A stretch of DNA of 64,000 nt from UBA6927 sp022447855 (GTDB taxonomy: Bacteria > Chloroflexota > Dehalococcoidia > Lucifugimonadales > UBA6927), in NCBI GenBank assembly GCA_022447855.1, contig JAKUTX010000005.1:1-64000 (forward strand). Reading direction: 5' to 3'. The notes under the pieces were generated by a model that was not told the DNA's origin, did not search any database, and was given only the letters and a program-made list of their open reading frames with translations. The translations under genes were made by a program, and so were the position numbers. Position 1 is the first letter of the stretch. Each line of letters opens with the position of its first letter. Shown piece after piece: positions 8,763 through 18,016 of this stretch.

Positions 8763-9410
8763 GTGATAGTTGTTCAAATGGATTTTGACAATACTATTTC
8801 TGTTGGTAATGTTAGTATCGAACTAAGGAATGAATTTGCCCCAGCAATATGGCGTGAAATGGAGAAAGAATATACCTTAGGGAAATTTTCTGTAGAAGAA
8901 AGTAATGTTCGTCAGTATGCTCTTATTCCCTTCGGACAAAGCCAAATCCAGTCTTTTGTTTTAGCAAATTGTTATTTAAAAGACGGGTTTTCAGAATTTG
9001 TAGAAACTTGTTATAGCTTGGGGGCAATTCCTGTGATAGTGAGTAGTGGCCTGGATTTTTATATTGTTCCTTTGATTGAGAGAGAAGGATTGAAGAACCT
9101 ACAGATAATTTCTGCTAAAGGCTCGTTCCATAAATCAGGAATTGAAGTAAATTACTTTGGTCCGAATGGAAAACAAATTAGTAAAGGATTTAAAGAAGCT
9201 TATTTAAGAGATTTCAAAGCTGCTGGACACACAGTGATATATTTTGGTGATAATGAATCCGATTTTGTAGCGGCATCGGAAGCAGATTTTGTTTTTGCAT
9301 GCGATAGTCTAGTGGAATATTGCAAATTAAATTCAATTCCTCATAAAGAATTCAGGGATTATTTTGATGCTCAAGAGATTCTGGTTGAAAAATTTGACAG
9401 TTTTAATTGA
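8763..9410 (+). CDS. HAD-superfamily phosphatase, PSP/MtnX-like
   Basis: This 215-residue protein has HAD motif I as D7-F-D9-N-T, motif II in 'IVSSGLDFYI' and motifs III/IV in 'GDNESDFVAASEADF'. The layout resembles the phosphoserine phosphatase/MtnX branch (small-molecule phosphate monoesters). The start is GTG with GGAG 8 nt upstream; the Met at codon 6 would cut into motif I, so GTG is preferred. It is a single plus-strand gene, so context does not give the substrate. An MtnX-type role in methionine salvage is only a possibility because no partner enzymes are here. Confidence 0.75.
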   Translation: MIVVQMDFDNTISVGNVSIELRNEFAPAIWREMEKEYTLGKFSVEESNVRQYALIPFGQSQIQSFVLANCYLKDGFSEFVETCYSLGAIPVIVSSGLDFYIVPLIEREGLKNLQIISAKGSFHKSGIEVNYFGPNGKQISKGFKEAYLRDFKAAGHTVIYFGDNESDFVAASEADFVFACDSLVEYCKLNSIPHKEFRDYFDAQEILVEKFDSFN

Positions 9411-9437
9411 AGGGGATTTTATGGAAATTTCTGAAAG

Positions 9438-10151
9438 TTAAGAATTTTTCATCCTAAAGATTCTTAGGAATCTATCTTGATAATGTTCGAATAATCCCCA
9501 CCGATCTAGTTCTTGTTTTAATTCTTCGGCGTTGCCGCCTGATTCAACTTTTCTGAAAAGTTTCTCAATTTGATCTTTTGCTGCTTTGGGCGCTCCTCCC
9601 AACTCGGGTATTGGGTCTAGAACGCCAGACAATTGCATTTCATTAATGTTATGCCGAGCTGAAGATGAAGTAAATTCGTAAATAAATTTCAAAAGAACTA
9701 TATCCCAGCAAGCATCAACTCCTACCATTACAACAGCTAAATTTTCTTTTCGATTATCTAAATCGTCACGGATTTTGTGTGCAATTTCAATAGTGGAGCC
9801 GCTTACGATATCGGTTTTGAAAGCTTCGTTACGGTATTTGTAAAGTATTCCGGGACTATTCCCTCCATATTGTCTGGATAATTGTCCTAAGAATTCGTAT
9901 GCCTCGTCACTGAATCCTTCTAAATTCATTCCATAGGTAGGAGTAATAATTGCTGGTTTCTCTGCAATTACTCTTCCGGTTCTCACCACACCTTCTGGAG
10001 AATTGGTGTTTGAAGGTATCGCATCACTATAAAGTGGTTCTGTCACAACATAGTAGGAAATATTTGTGACTCCAAAAGTGGTTAAGCTTTGTTTTGGAAA
10101 TCTAACTATCCATGATTGTTCAATTGCTTGTTTCCATTCATTTGGATTCAT
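9438..10151 (-). CDS. Conserved-looking protein of unknown function
   Basis: This 237-residue soluble protein has no signal peptide or membrane span. It contains a mixed alpha/beta region with 'LAVVMVGVDACWDIVLLKFIYEF' strands and helices and an Ala/Lys/Glu-rich helical C-terminus. Its ATG overlaps the TGA of the upstream MA-type peptidase gene by 4 nt (ATGA), so the two are translationally coupled and probably work together. I do not recognise the family and no catalytic motif stands out. Confidence 0.7.
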   Translation of the reverse strand: MNPNEWKQAIEQSWIVRFPKQSLTTFGVTNISYYVVTEPLYSDAIPSNTNSPEGVVRTGRVIAEKPAIITPTYGMNLEGFSDEAYEFLGQLSRQYGGNSPGILYKYRNEAFKTDIVSGSTIEIAHKIRDDLDNRKENLAVVMVGVDACWDIVLLKFIYEFTSSSARHNINEMQLSGVLDPIPELGGAPKAAKDQIEKLFRKVESGGNAEELKQELDRWGLFEHYQDRFLRIFRMKNS

Positions 10152-11581
10152 AATAAAGGTTTCTCGGAAGATCGATTTTTTAATTTGAGTCTCTTTCTTG
10201 CCAAAGGAATTAATCCAACAATTAGCAGGATTGGTAATTCCATGGAATTTAACCCATTAGAAGATTTTGATGGGTTGCATCCTGGTGATGTTAGTTGTTG
10301 AGGTTCTTCTTGGATCTTTTCATTAACAACTTCAGTAGAGTTATCTAATTGGGTTGATTGACCCGATGTTGACAAGTTTGCAACAGTATAAGGAGCGATT
10401 GTTGATATTGGGATAGGAGTTGGAAGCAATTTCTCTTTGTCGAGCAGATGATATTCTGGTGCTCCAACAGAATTTCTCCATAAATTTTCTGCTTCAAGCA
10501 GGGAAATATCATAAACAATTTTAAATGATGTTTCAGCATTTTTACCGCTTTTAATTGTTGCCATTAATTCGGTTATCGATTTTTCACCAAAGGTTTCAAT
10601 TATGAAAGATATAAAACTTTTTGACTGACCATAGAAAATCATTATGTCATCAGCAGTTCCAGGCATTCCTTGCATTGTAGTTATTGGAAGAAGTCTGTTA
10701 GTTTCTATTGCAAAATCTAATGCGGCATCGTAAGAAAATCCTGAATTTAGATTCCCGTATTCTGCGAGTCCTTCATGTAACCATGACGGGACGGAACGGG
10801 CACGTTTTTCGGCAGCTCTATGAATTAATATGTGGGTTACTTCGTGGGAGGCGGTTCCGAGAGCTAATGAACCACCAGCCTGCATGAGTATGGTTCCCAT
10901 TGTAGTGTATGCTTGACCTTCTGTGATTAGCTCAGTTCTAATCGATTTACTTCCGGGTGGTAATGCTCCTAACATTTCTCTGTTGTTATTGTATATGGTG
11001 ATTCTTATAGGCACTGAAAGATCGGATCCAAGAATTGGTCCCATACGTTCAACAGTTTTGAACGTAACGTCTAATACGGCTTTTGCACGTCTTTTTATCG
11101 GCCCATGATATCCTACTGTGACGGATCCATTTGATACATAGTCCCAAGAGTAATTTGGGTCTTCATAAACAAATTCTTTTTTTGGAGTAGTAAGTTTTTG
11201 ATTTGTATCGTCTAAAATTTCAAAAGAGTAAGTGATAATCGTTCCTGGTGGGATATGCCTTGAAGCGGTGTTGGTACGCCAAAAGAAATTTGCGTGAGTT
11301 GTACCGCTATTTTCGAGTTCCATGTAGTCGTAAACCATAGTGGCTTGTTGACCAATCCTAAATCTTACAATTACTTCTTCAATTCTGTTGGCGGAATCAA
11401 TTTCTAATTTGTATCTTATGCCTTGAGGGAATTCGGTTTTTACTGACTCTTCTATGATTTTAATCTTATTTTCAGCGTTCAAAATTTGTGGCTGAATTAT
11501 ACTGGCGAGAATATAAGTAAATATCGGAAAAAATAAAATAAAAAGTAAATGAAGCCGATAGGAAATTTTGATGTTCGTCAT
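10148..11581 (-). CDS. Exported, membrane-tethered MA-like peptidase
   Basis: This 477-residue protein has a signal-anchor segment (about 10-30), a beta-rich domain (about 40-150) and a gluzincin catalytic region with H246-E-V-T-H250 and E270 in 'WLHEGLAEY'. That matches the peptidase-MA-like superfamily (PF13485 type). A Thr/Ser/Gln-rich stretch follows and then a C-terminal hydrophobic segment ending in KRLKLK. The topology suggests an extracytoplasmic peptidase anchored at its C-terminus. It is the first gene of a two-gene operon with the unknown 237-residue protein. Confidence 0.72.
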   Translation of the reverse strand: MTNIKISYRLHLLFILFFPIFTYILASIIQPQILNAENKIKIIEESVKTEFPQGIRYKLEIDSANRIEEVIVRFRIGQQATMVYDYMELENSGTTHANFFWRTNTASRHIPPGTIITYSFEILDDTNQKLTTPKKEFVYEDPNYSWDYVSNGSVTVGYHGPIKRRAKAVLDVTFKTVERMGPILGSDLSVPIRITIYNNNREMLGALPPGSKSIRTELITEGQAYTTMGTILMQAGGSLALGTASHEVTHILIHRAAEKRARSVPSWLHEGLAEYGNLNSGFSYDAALDFAIETNRLLPITTMQGMPGTADDIMIFYGQSKSFISFIIETFGEKSITELMATIKSGKNAETSFKIVYDISLLEAENLWRNSVGAPEYHLLDKEKLLPTPIPISTIAPYTVANLSTSGQSTQLDNSTEVVNEKIQEEPQQLTSPGCNPSKSSNGLNSMELPILLIVGLIPLARKRLKLKNRSSEKPLL

Positions 11582-11662
11582 CAGAGATAATCTTTTTGGA
11601 ATAATTTCTTGAATGTATATTCAGAATAACTTTGCTAAATATTTCATTTAACTAAATGAAAA

Positions 11663-11690
11663 TTGACATAAACCATATTCGCATTATAGA
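11663..11690 (+). promoter_or_regulatory. Promoter of bioY
   Basis: TTGACA (11663-11668) and TATAGA (11685-11690) are spaced by 16 bp, a near-consensus sigma-70-type promoter 65 nt upstream of the preferred bioY start. I see no BirA-type palindrome around it. Confidence 0.6.
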
Positions 11691-11755
11691 CTCTGGCAGT
11701 TGTCGTAGCAATCTAACTTGGTTGTTAAATTTTTAAGAATCCTATGGAGAAATTT

Positions 11756-12475
11756 ATGATTGCAGGTGTTAGAAGGAACGTTTTAATAGACGAAGTAATT
11801 CCTGAAAGATGGACTCTAAGAGTACATCCGATTCTTTTAGATGTAATTGTAATGTCGGCATTTGCATTTTTTGTTGCAGTTTTTGCACAGATAACTTTTT
11901 ATGTGCCTTGGACCCCAGTTCCGGTTACAGGCCAAACCTTCGCAGTTTTGGTCACAGGCGGAGCTTTGGGCTTTTCGAGAGGCGTTGGGGCATTAATAAT
12001 TTATATGATTATGGGACTATTAAGTTTGCCTGTGTTTGCTCCTGTTTCTGCTGATTTGGCTCTCAATGTAGATTCAGGATGGGCCGTTCATTTGATTTTT
12101 CCTTGGCATGGCTCTGCTGCAGAATTTTGGGAAATAACTACGAAAGCTAGCTTTGGATATATAGTTGGATTTGTATTTGCTGGTGCATTGGTTGGACATT
12201 TCGCTCACCATGCATGGGATCGAAAACCAATGGGTATTTTAGTGATGTTCTTGGCAAACATTTTAATTTATGTTCCTGGATTAATTTGGTTGTGGATTGT
12301 GTTAGGTCCGATGAAGGACGAGACTCTTAAACTGTCTCAGGTATTGCAATGGGGATTGTATCCATTCATAGTTGGCGATTTGATGAAGCTTTATTTGGCA
12401 TTTTTGACGCTGCCTATTGCTTGGACATTGGTTGAAAAAATTAAAAGAAATAATTCTATAGATCAAGACAAATAA
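11756..12475 (+). CDS. bioY: Biotin ECF transporter S component BioY
   Basis: The protein has about six hydrophobic segments and the BioY core 'VPVTGQTFAVLVTGGALG', then 'GVGALIIYMIMGLLSLPVFA'. BioY is the biotin-binding membrane subunit of an energy-coupling-factor transporter and can work with shared ECF ATPases. Those partners are not here, so a shared module is likely. The ATG at 11744 lacks a ribosome site, whereas the ATG at 11756 has GGAG 6 nt upstream, so I prefer 239 residues. Its 3' end overlaps the convergent unknown gene by 13 nt. Confidence 0.85.
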   Translation: MIAGVRRNVLIDEVIPERWTLRVHPILLDVIVMSAFAFFVAVFAQITFYVPWTPVPVTGQTFAVLVTGGALGFSRGVGALIIYMIMGLLSLPVFAPVSADLALNVDSGWAVHLIFPWHGSAAEFWEITTKASFGYIVGFVFAGALVGHFAHHAWDRKPMGILVMFLANILIYVPGLIWLWIVLGPMKDETLKLSQVLQWGLYPFIVGDLMKLYLAFLTLPIAWTLVEKIKRNNSIDQDK

Positions 12476-12759
12476 ATTTTAGTTTCTGCGTGAGGAAAAA
12501 TTACTTCTAAATTTGCTTGTCTTTCTCGTTGTAGAGTTTCTGAGTAGCTAATGTATTCTGGAGATTCTAACGGTAGATTGTGTGGACAAGATTGATTCCT
12601 CTCTTCCTGAGGACACATATGCATTTCGGGATTGTTAGTCCATAGTCCAACTAATTTCATTGGATAGAAAAGTGTTTCAGCCACATTTCTTAAATCTGCT
12701 GGAATCTCGCTTGCCCTTGTTTCGGATTGAGTTTCTAATGCAATGATTATTTGATCCAT
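12463..12759 (-). CDS. Small unknown protein after thiL
   Basis: This 98-residue protein is not a family I recognise. It has no signal peptide or membrane span. A Met-His-Met-Cys stretch followed by Cys-Pro-His eight residues later could bind a metal, but this is only a hint. It starts 1 nt after the thiL stop codon, so co-transcription is likely. It overlaps the end of bioY by 13 nt on the other strand. The stop is TGA with no Cys context beyond it. Confidence 0.55.
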   Translation of the reverse strand: MDQIIIALETQSETRASEIPADLRNVAETLFYPMKLVGLWTNNPEMHMCPQEERNQSCPHNLPLESPEYISYSETLQRERQANLEVIFPHAETKIYLS

Positions 12760-12760
12760 T

Positions 12761-13801
12761 TTACCCTTCCTGTGATTTAAAATGGTCCCATCCGTTGTAG
12801 GTGGGGACGACAGATTTTCCTGTAGAATCTACTAATGTCACATTGTTTTTTTCCGAAGTAATTTTCCCAATAATATTGATTTGAGTATTTAAAGTTTTTT
12901 GAGCGAGAGAAATTATTTTTTCATTACCTGAAAAAAGTAATTCGTAGTCTTCTCCACCGCTAACTGCAAATTCTATCCAGTCATTTGGAAATAAAATTTT
13001 CAAATCAGGACTAATTGGTATTTGATTTAGAAATATGTTGGCTCCAACATTACTAGATGAGCACATTTTTTTTAAATCAGTCATTAACCCATCACTTATA
13101 TCCATTGCAGCTTTCACTCCTAATTTAGCTAATTTAGCTCCTTCAGATACTCTAGAGGATGGGTGAAGATGTGATTCAATCAAATTTTTTACCATACTTG
13201 AATTAAAGTCCATTAGATTTGGATTTTTCAAAATATGTAATCCCGCAGCAGAGGATCCCAAAGTTCCAGTAACGCATAAGAGATCACCAGGTAGTAATTT
13301 ATTTCTATAAAGGATTTGTCTCTCGGTATGATCTATAGGCAGTGAACCATTCATTGTTACGGAGATGAAAAAAGTTTCTGATGCAACAATGTCTCCACCA
13401 ATTATTGTGCCGCCAAGTTCGTGACAGGCTTTGGACATTCCTTGATATAGTTGCAAGATTCCATCGACTGGCAAATCAGGTCTCAATCCTAAAGTAATGG
13501 TAGCAAATGTTGGCTTACACCCCATGGATGCAATATCGCTTTGAGAAGATATGATGGATTTCCATCCTAGATCTTGGAAGGTTGTCCACTCTAAGTTGAA
13601 GTGGACATTTTCTACTAGAGCATCAGTAGTAATAACATTTGATGTGTGCGAACTTTTAAAAACTGCAGCATCGTCATCAATTGATAAAATTAAATCATGT
13701 CCTAGTTTTTTTATGGATTCGATAGAAGTTTCATTTTGAGGAGAAACAATTTTTTGTATTCTGTTGATTAGTTCAAATTCACTTATTTCTGAAACCAACA
13801 T
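12761..13801 (-). CDS. thiL: Thiamine-monophosphate kinase ThiL
   Basis: This 346-residue member of the AIR-synthase-like ATP-dependent kinase family has 'LILSIDDDAAVFKS' near the N-terminus, 'TTDALVENVHF', 'SDIASMGCKP', 'GGTIIGGDI' and 'AMDISDGLMTDL'. These are the ThiL metal- and phosphate-binding motifs. ThiL makes thiamine diphosphate from thiamine monophosphate. SelD at 41.4 kb belongs to the same superfamily, so the two were told apart by motif. It is transcribed with the small gene behind it. No TPP riboswitch is visible upstream. Confidence 0.92.
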   Translation of the reverse strand: MLVSEISEFELINRIQKIVSPQNETSIESIKKLGHDLILSIDDDAAVFKSSHTSNVITTDALVENVHFNLEWTTFQDLGWKSIISSQSDIASMGCKPTFATITLGLRPDLPVDGILQLYQGMSKACHELGGTIIGGDIVASETFFISVTMNGSLPIDHTERQILYRNKLLPGDLLCVTGTLGSSAAGLHILKNPNLMDFNSSMVKNLIESHLHPSSRVSEGAKLAKLGVKAAMDISDGLMTDLKKMCSSSNVGANIFLNQIPISPDLKILFPNDWIEFAVSGGEDYELLFSGNEKIISLAQKTLNTQINIIGKITSEKNNVTLVDSTGKSVVPTYNGWDHFKSQEG

Positions 13802-13898
13802 TATGTAATCCTCTAAAGATCTTATAAATAGTTTTAACGTTGAACTTATGTTATTATACCGCTCAACTCAATTAAGAGTTTTTTGAGGCGTTTTGCAC

Positions 13899-15032
13899 AT
13901 GGCTATTAAAAAGAATTCTAATTCAAAGTCGTTGGTTGTGGTTCAGTTAGCTGGTGGAAATGATGCTCTCAATACTATTATCCCCTATACGGATTCAAGA
14001 TATTTTGATAATAGGCGTAATGTAGCCTTGTCCCAAGAAAGTGTGATCAAGCTTAATGATGAGCTTGGCATGCGGCCTGGAATGGATACGTTTAAGAAAT
14101 TTTGGGATTCTGGGCAATTAGCAATTATTAATGGGATTGGCTATCCAAACCCAAACAGGTCACATTTTCGCTCAATGGATATTTGGTATACAGCTGATAA
14201 TGAAAATTTAGGGCAAGAGGGATGGTTAGGAAAGACGATTCGTGACCTTGACCCTTATGCGGAGAATGTTCTTACAGGAGTGAATTTTGGTCGATCTCTC
14301 CCCAGAGCAATGTATGCCAAAGATGTTCCGGTTTCTTCTGTTGGAAATTTAGATACGTATGGATTATTTCCTGACATGGAGTCAGAGCTGGATCGAGAGA
14401 ATACGGTGAATGCATTTTCTAGGATGTATGGTGGTAGAGGGAAAGATCTGATCAAAGATTTTATTTCACAAACTGGAGTGAACGCACTAAAAGGTGCAGA
14501 TGTTATTCGAAGTGTTTCTGGCAAATATTCGAGTCCTATTGAGTATTCCTCAAGTGCAATTGCTCAGCAATTACAATCTATTTCAAAGGTTATATGTGCT
14601 GATATTGGTACTCGAATTTACTATACTACCTATGGTGGTTTTGACACTCATTCTGGGTTAGTTGACACACATAGCAAGCTTTGGAATGGTCTCTCCTCAG
14701 CTATAGGGGATTTTATGGATGATCTTCAATTTCATGATAAGCATGAAGATATAATGGTTCTTATTTGGTCCGAGTTTGGTAGACGAGTAGCAGATAATGG
14801 TGCTGGTTCAGACCATGGTGCTGGAGGAGTAGGCTTTCTTTTGGGATCTGCTGTAGACGGTGGGTTTTATGGGGAATATCCATCATTGGAGCCCAAATAT
14901 TTAGATGAAGGGGATTTGAAGTTTAATAATGATTTTCGAGGAACGTACTCTTCGATTTTGGAACAATGGTTTGAATTGGATCCAGTTTCGATTGTAGGTG
15001 GAAATTACGAGCAATTTTCTATAGTTAAATAA
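13899..15032 (+). CDS. DUF1501 family protein, no export signal
   Basis: This protein of about 377 residues opens straight into the DUF1501 core 'VVVQLAGGNDALNTIIPY', continues with 'NPNRSHFRSMDIW' and ends with 'SEFGRRVADNGAGSDHGAGG', a sulfatase/phosphatase-like fold signature. Most DUF1501 proteins carry a Tat signal peptide; here none is present. The TTG at 13893 is only 4 nt from the GAGG, so the ATG at 13899 (10 nt) is preferred. It is a paralogue of the protein at 31669 but lacks a DUF1800 partner next to it. Substrate unknown. Confidence 0.85.
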   Translation: MAIKKNSNSKSLVVVQLAGGNDALNTIIPYTDSRYFDNRRNVALSQESVIKLNDELGMRPGMDTFKKFWDSGQLAIINGIGYPNPNRSHFRSMDIWYTADNENLGQEGWLGKTIRDLDPYAENVLTGVNFGRSLPRAMYAKDVPVSSVGNLDTYGLFPDMESELDRENTVNAFSRMYGGRGKDLIKDFISQTGVNALKGADVIRSVSGKYSSPIEYSSSAIAQQLQSISKVICADIGTRIYYTTYGGFDTHSGLVDTHSKLWNGLSSAIGDFMDDLQFHDKHEDIMVLIWSEFGRRVADNGAGSDHGAGGVGFLLGSAVDGGFYGEYPSLEPKYLDEGDLKFNNDFRGTYSSILEQWFELDPVSIVGGNYEQFSIVK

Positions 15033-15054
15033 ATTCAACTTTCAGTATTACTTG

Positions 15055-15558
15055 TTACCATTTTATGACACTTTCATAGTCTATAGAAAGTGTAGATTTT
15101 ATAGAACGAATCTCCACTAAGAATAATGCGGCGATAGGTGAGTATCCGGCTTCTGTGAGTAGATCTACAGCTCCTTGAGAAGTCCCTCCAGTGGCTAAAA
15201 CGTCATCGAATATTAGTATGCTCCCACTTCCAGTTTGAGCTTCTAGTTGGGCCTTTCCGTATTCTAATTCATGATCAATTTTTTTAGTTTCACCTGGTAA
15301 TCTACCAAGTTTGTTTCGAAGTTGGACAATTCCTTTATTCAGTCTATCTGCCAAGATTGAACCTATTAAAAACCCTCTTGCTTCAATTAAACCAAAGTAG
15401 TCAAATGATTCTAAATATGGGTGGATTGTCTTGATACAATCTTCTACTAAATGATCACGAGAAGAATTGTCTAAGTATATTCCGTTCAAGTCTAGATAGT
15501 TGATTCCTTTGATTGGAAAGTTTTTATAAGTACGGATCTTCTTGATGTAACAAGTCAA
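15055..15558 (-). CDS. apt: Adenine phosphoribosyltransferase
   Basis: This 167-residue type I phosphoribosyltransferase has the PRPP loop 'ILIFDDVLATGGTSQGA' and the adenine-site region 'FGLIEARGFLIGSILA'. It salvages adenine to AMP in the cytoplasm. The start appears to be TTG (15558) and the ribosome site is weak, but the N-terminus aligns with the usual 'FP..GI...D' opening of Apt. It follows the small 81-residue gene by 13 nt on the same strand. Confidence 0.87.
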   Translation of the reverse strand: MTCYIKKIRTYKNFPIKGINYLDLNGIYLDNSSRDHLVEDCIKTIHPYLESFDYFGLIEARGFLIGSILADRLNKGIVQLRNKLGRLPGETKKIDHELEYGKAQLEAQTGSGSILIFDDVLATGGTSQGAVDLLTEAGYSPIAALFLVEIRSIKSTLSIDYESVIKW

Positions 15559-15571
15559 AGTTTTAAATCCA

Positions 15572-15817
15572 TTATTTGTAAAAATTCTTTACATAACCAT
15601 TACAAAGAATAGTTATAGGTATCAGTCCTTCTTGTAGAACAACAAATTTTTCTATGTATTGATTTAGTTTTTCTGTAGGTATGTATTCTAGATCTTCTAA
15701 TAATTGAGTAAATTTTTCTTTTGGCAATTCTAATTCTGCTCTTCGTATATTTGCTTGAATTTCAACAGAAAGAGAAGTTAGGTTATTCTGTTGAGGGTTC
15801 TTTTGTATGTTAGTCAT
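15572..15817 (-). CDS. Small unknown protein upstream of apt
   Basis: This 81-residue protein is mostly helical and charged (about 18-65), with a short hydrophobic tail 'GLIPITILCNGYVKNFYK'. I do not recognise it. It begins a two-gene unit with apt. The length and clean start support a real gene, but translation is not proven. Confidence 0.45.
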   Translation of the reverse strand: MTNIQKNPQQNNLTSLSVEIQANIRRAELELPKEKFTQLLEDLEYIPTEKLNQYIEKFVVLQEGLIPITILCNGYVKNFYK

Positions 15818-16070
15818 TCATACTCCGTATTAGTTAAGTATTTGGAATCTCAGTTTTCTTCTAGAACAAGGGTAATTCTAGTGTTTGACTAAAGAACTTT
15901 ATTTTGGATTTCATCGGATGTCAACTATAAAGTCAATTTGTATTCAGGGATATTGTTTTTGAATAATTTTCTGGTTGGACTATTCGACTTAGAGCATTGA
16001 TCAATGTATGCTTTGTCATCGACATATAATTTAATTTGTTAGATTTTACTTAATATTGGGAGATAGGAAA

Positions 16071-17036
16071 ATGACGAAATTTATTTTTATGCCCCCTCAA
16101 GATGGTTTGAAACCTCAGTTTTCTTTACAGCTGGCTGATTCGTTTCCAGAATTGGAAGTTGTATCTCCTAAAACAGATGAAGAGGCTCTTGAAGCTATAA
16201 AAGATGCTGATGCGGCAATGGGATGGATTCCTCCAGAAGCTTTGAAGGTTGCCGAGAAACTAAAGTGGTTACATAATCCTGATGCAGGTCCATTTTATGG
16301 ATACTACTATGATGAATTAATAAAACATTCTCTAACTATTACAAATCCAAGAGGGATTTATTGGGATCATATTTCCCACCATGTATTGATGTTTTTATTT
16401 GCTTTGTCTAGAGGATTACCCTGGTTTGAAACTGCTAAGAGAGAAAAATTATGGAAAAAAGATGCTAGGAAAACGCCGTATATTTTTCTGGGAGAAGCAA
16501 CTGTGTTAATCAATGGAGTAGGAGGTATAGGTCATGAAACTGCAAGATTGTGTTTGGAACTAGGAATGAATGTGATTGGAATTGATCCTAGACCTGAATA
16601 CAAATTAGAGGGTGTAGAAATTTATTCCCCAAATGAAATTGCTACACATTTGCCTAAAGCAGATTTTGTTGTTTCTACAGTCCCGCATACTCCAGAAACT
16701 GAATTGATGTTCAACACCAATACATTTAAATTAATGAAAAATTCAGCTTATTTCATTAATGTGGGACGTGGTAAGGTATGTTCAATAGATGATCTTGCAG
16801 ATGCAATTGAACATGGTGAAATTGCAGGTTGTGGGTTAGACGTATTTGAGATCGAGCCTTTACCTAGTGATCACAGATTGTGGGTTTTGGATAATGTGTT
16901 GATAACTCCTCATATTGCTGTAGCGGATGCTGAGAACTTACCCAATCGAAGATATCAAGTGCTTGTTGATAACGTAAGAAATTTCCTTAATGGAAATGAA
17001 TTAAATAATATTGTTGATAAAGAAAAATGGTTTTAA
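16071..17036 (+). CDS. D-2-hydroxyacid dehydrogenase family protein
   Basis: This protein of about 321 residues has an N-terminal substrate domain, a Rossmann motif 'GVGGIGHETARLC' and the catalytic trio Arg ('INVGRGKV'), Glu ('DVFEIEPL') and His ('ITPHIA'). It reduces a 2-keto acid or oxidises a D-2-hydroxyacid with NAD(P). The neighbourhood of sugar-acid enzymes makes glyoxylate/hydroxypyruvate or related acids plausible, but the substrate is not determined. The TTG at 16056 lies upstream of the GGGAGATAGG ribosome site, so the ATG at 16071 is the better start. Confidence 0.85.
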   Translation: MTKFIFMPPQDGLKPQFSLQLADSFPELEVVSPKTDEEALEAIKDADAAMGWIPPEALKVAEKLKWLHNPDAGPFYGYYYDELIKHSLTITNPRGIYWDHISHHVLMFLFALSRGLPWFETAKREKLWKKDARKTPYIFLGEATVLINGVGGIGHETARLCLELGMNVIGIDPRPEYKLEGVEIYSPNEIATHLPKADFVVSTVPHTPETELMFNTNTFKLMKNSAYFINVGRGKVCSIDDLADAIEHGEIAGCGLDVFEIEPLPSDHRLWVLDNVLITPHIAVADAENLPNRRYQVLVDNVRNFLNGNELNNIVDKEKWF

Positions 17037-17073
17037 GAGAAGATTGTGTAAATATTTTAAATTTTTGAGATAT

Positions 17074-17967
17074 TTATACGTTTAGCTTCCAAGAATTGAT
17101 AGTTGATTGTTTTTCAACTGAAATCCCTGGCTTTTCAGGATTTATTTGTTTAATTAAGCTTTCGATAGAATTTAGTTTTGAAATCATGTCTGTATAGTTT
17201 TTGTGAGTGCTTTTGCTGTTAGTAAATGGCTGCGGAGAATATTCTCTTTTTTGGTCATAGAACCATTTAAAGTGAGGCATTATTTCGAAGAAAAATTTTC
17301 TATACTGTGGATCGATTTGATTTATCCAAGGTTTTGCATTGAATTTATTTGCCAAATCATTAAATCCGGAGGTTTCTAGCTCTTCGCCTCTCATTTCCCA
17401 GGTTTTAAATTGTAGTTGAAGCTCTTCATAAAGGGTATTGTAATAGTTTTTAGTTGTCGAATATCCATTTAATATTTCCGCACACCAAAAGATCTCTGCT
17501 TTCAAACATTTTTGTTCAATGTCGTTCCATATATCTGTAGCATAGGAGATTCTTAAATACCATTTAACTATGCCTATAGAAGGAGCACAGGAGAACTTTT
17601 TTACATACCACATTGCACAATCCAGGGCATTTCTTGATTGATCCCATGGGATTATATGTGAGAATTTATTTATGGATGTAGGCCACTCAAATTTTTCTCG
17701 TTCTTCAATATTAGGTATTAGATTTTCCGTTTTGATTTTTCTAATATATTCACGGGTGGTTCTAAATGTTGGGTAATTATTATATATATTTTGGGTAATT
17801 TTATCGTTATTTGTGTAATCATGATTTTCTGAAGATATTTCAGCTGCTTTTGTTAGTGACCAGTTTTTTATTTCATTGAAAATTTCAGGCGCTTTTTCCT
17901 TTTTGTTATTTATTAATAGATCAGCTATCTTTTCTATGAATATTATATTTATTGGTTGTCTAGGCAT
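17074..17967 (-). CDS. Unknown AT-rich-coded protein, Trp-rich
   Basis: This 297-residue soluble protein has no signal peptide. It has many Trp and Tyr residues (WSLTK, WDQSR, MWYVKKF, VKWYLRI, FKWFYD) and a mostly helical character. It has no motif I can assign. Its DNA looks more A/T-rich than that of neighbours, and it lies alone between plus-strand genes, which could mean recent acquisition. The upstream gap holds twin AAACNGTTT palindromes shared with the divergent enolase-family gene, so both may answer to one regulator. Confidence 0.5.
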   Translation of the reverse strand: MPRQPINIIFIEKIADLLINNKKEKAPEIFNEIKNWSLTKAAEISSENHDYTNNDKITQNIYNNYPTFRTTREYIRKIKTENLIPNIEEREKFEWPTSINKFSHIIPWDQSRNALDCAMWYVKKFSCAPSIGIVKWYLRISYATDIWNDIEQKCLKAEIFWCAEILNGYSTTKNYYNTLYEELQLQFKTWEMRGEELETSGFNDLANKFNAKPWINQIDPQYRKFFFEIMPHFKWFYDQKREYSPQPFTNSKSTHKNYTDMISKLNSIESLIKQINPEKPGISVEKQSTINSWKLNV

Positions 17968-17994
17968 GTTTTATCCTTTTATGTAATTCATCAT

Positions 17995-18000
17995 ATTATA
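17995..18000 (-). promoter_or_regulatory. -10 box of the divergent unknown gene
   Basis: TATAAT on the minus strand lies 28 nt upstream of the ATG at 17967. The -35 position, at about 18018-18023, falls inside the first AAACNGTTT palindrome, which suggests repression if a regulator binds there. Confidence 0.4.
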
Positions 18001-18016
18001 ACAGTGAATTATTAAA

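Noticed and set aside
11582..11755. BirA operator upstream of bioY
   Set aside because: No TTGT-N-ACAA-type palindrome is present; only a plain sigma-70 promoter is visible.
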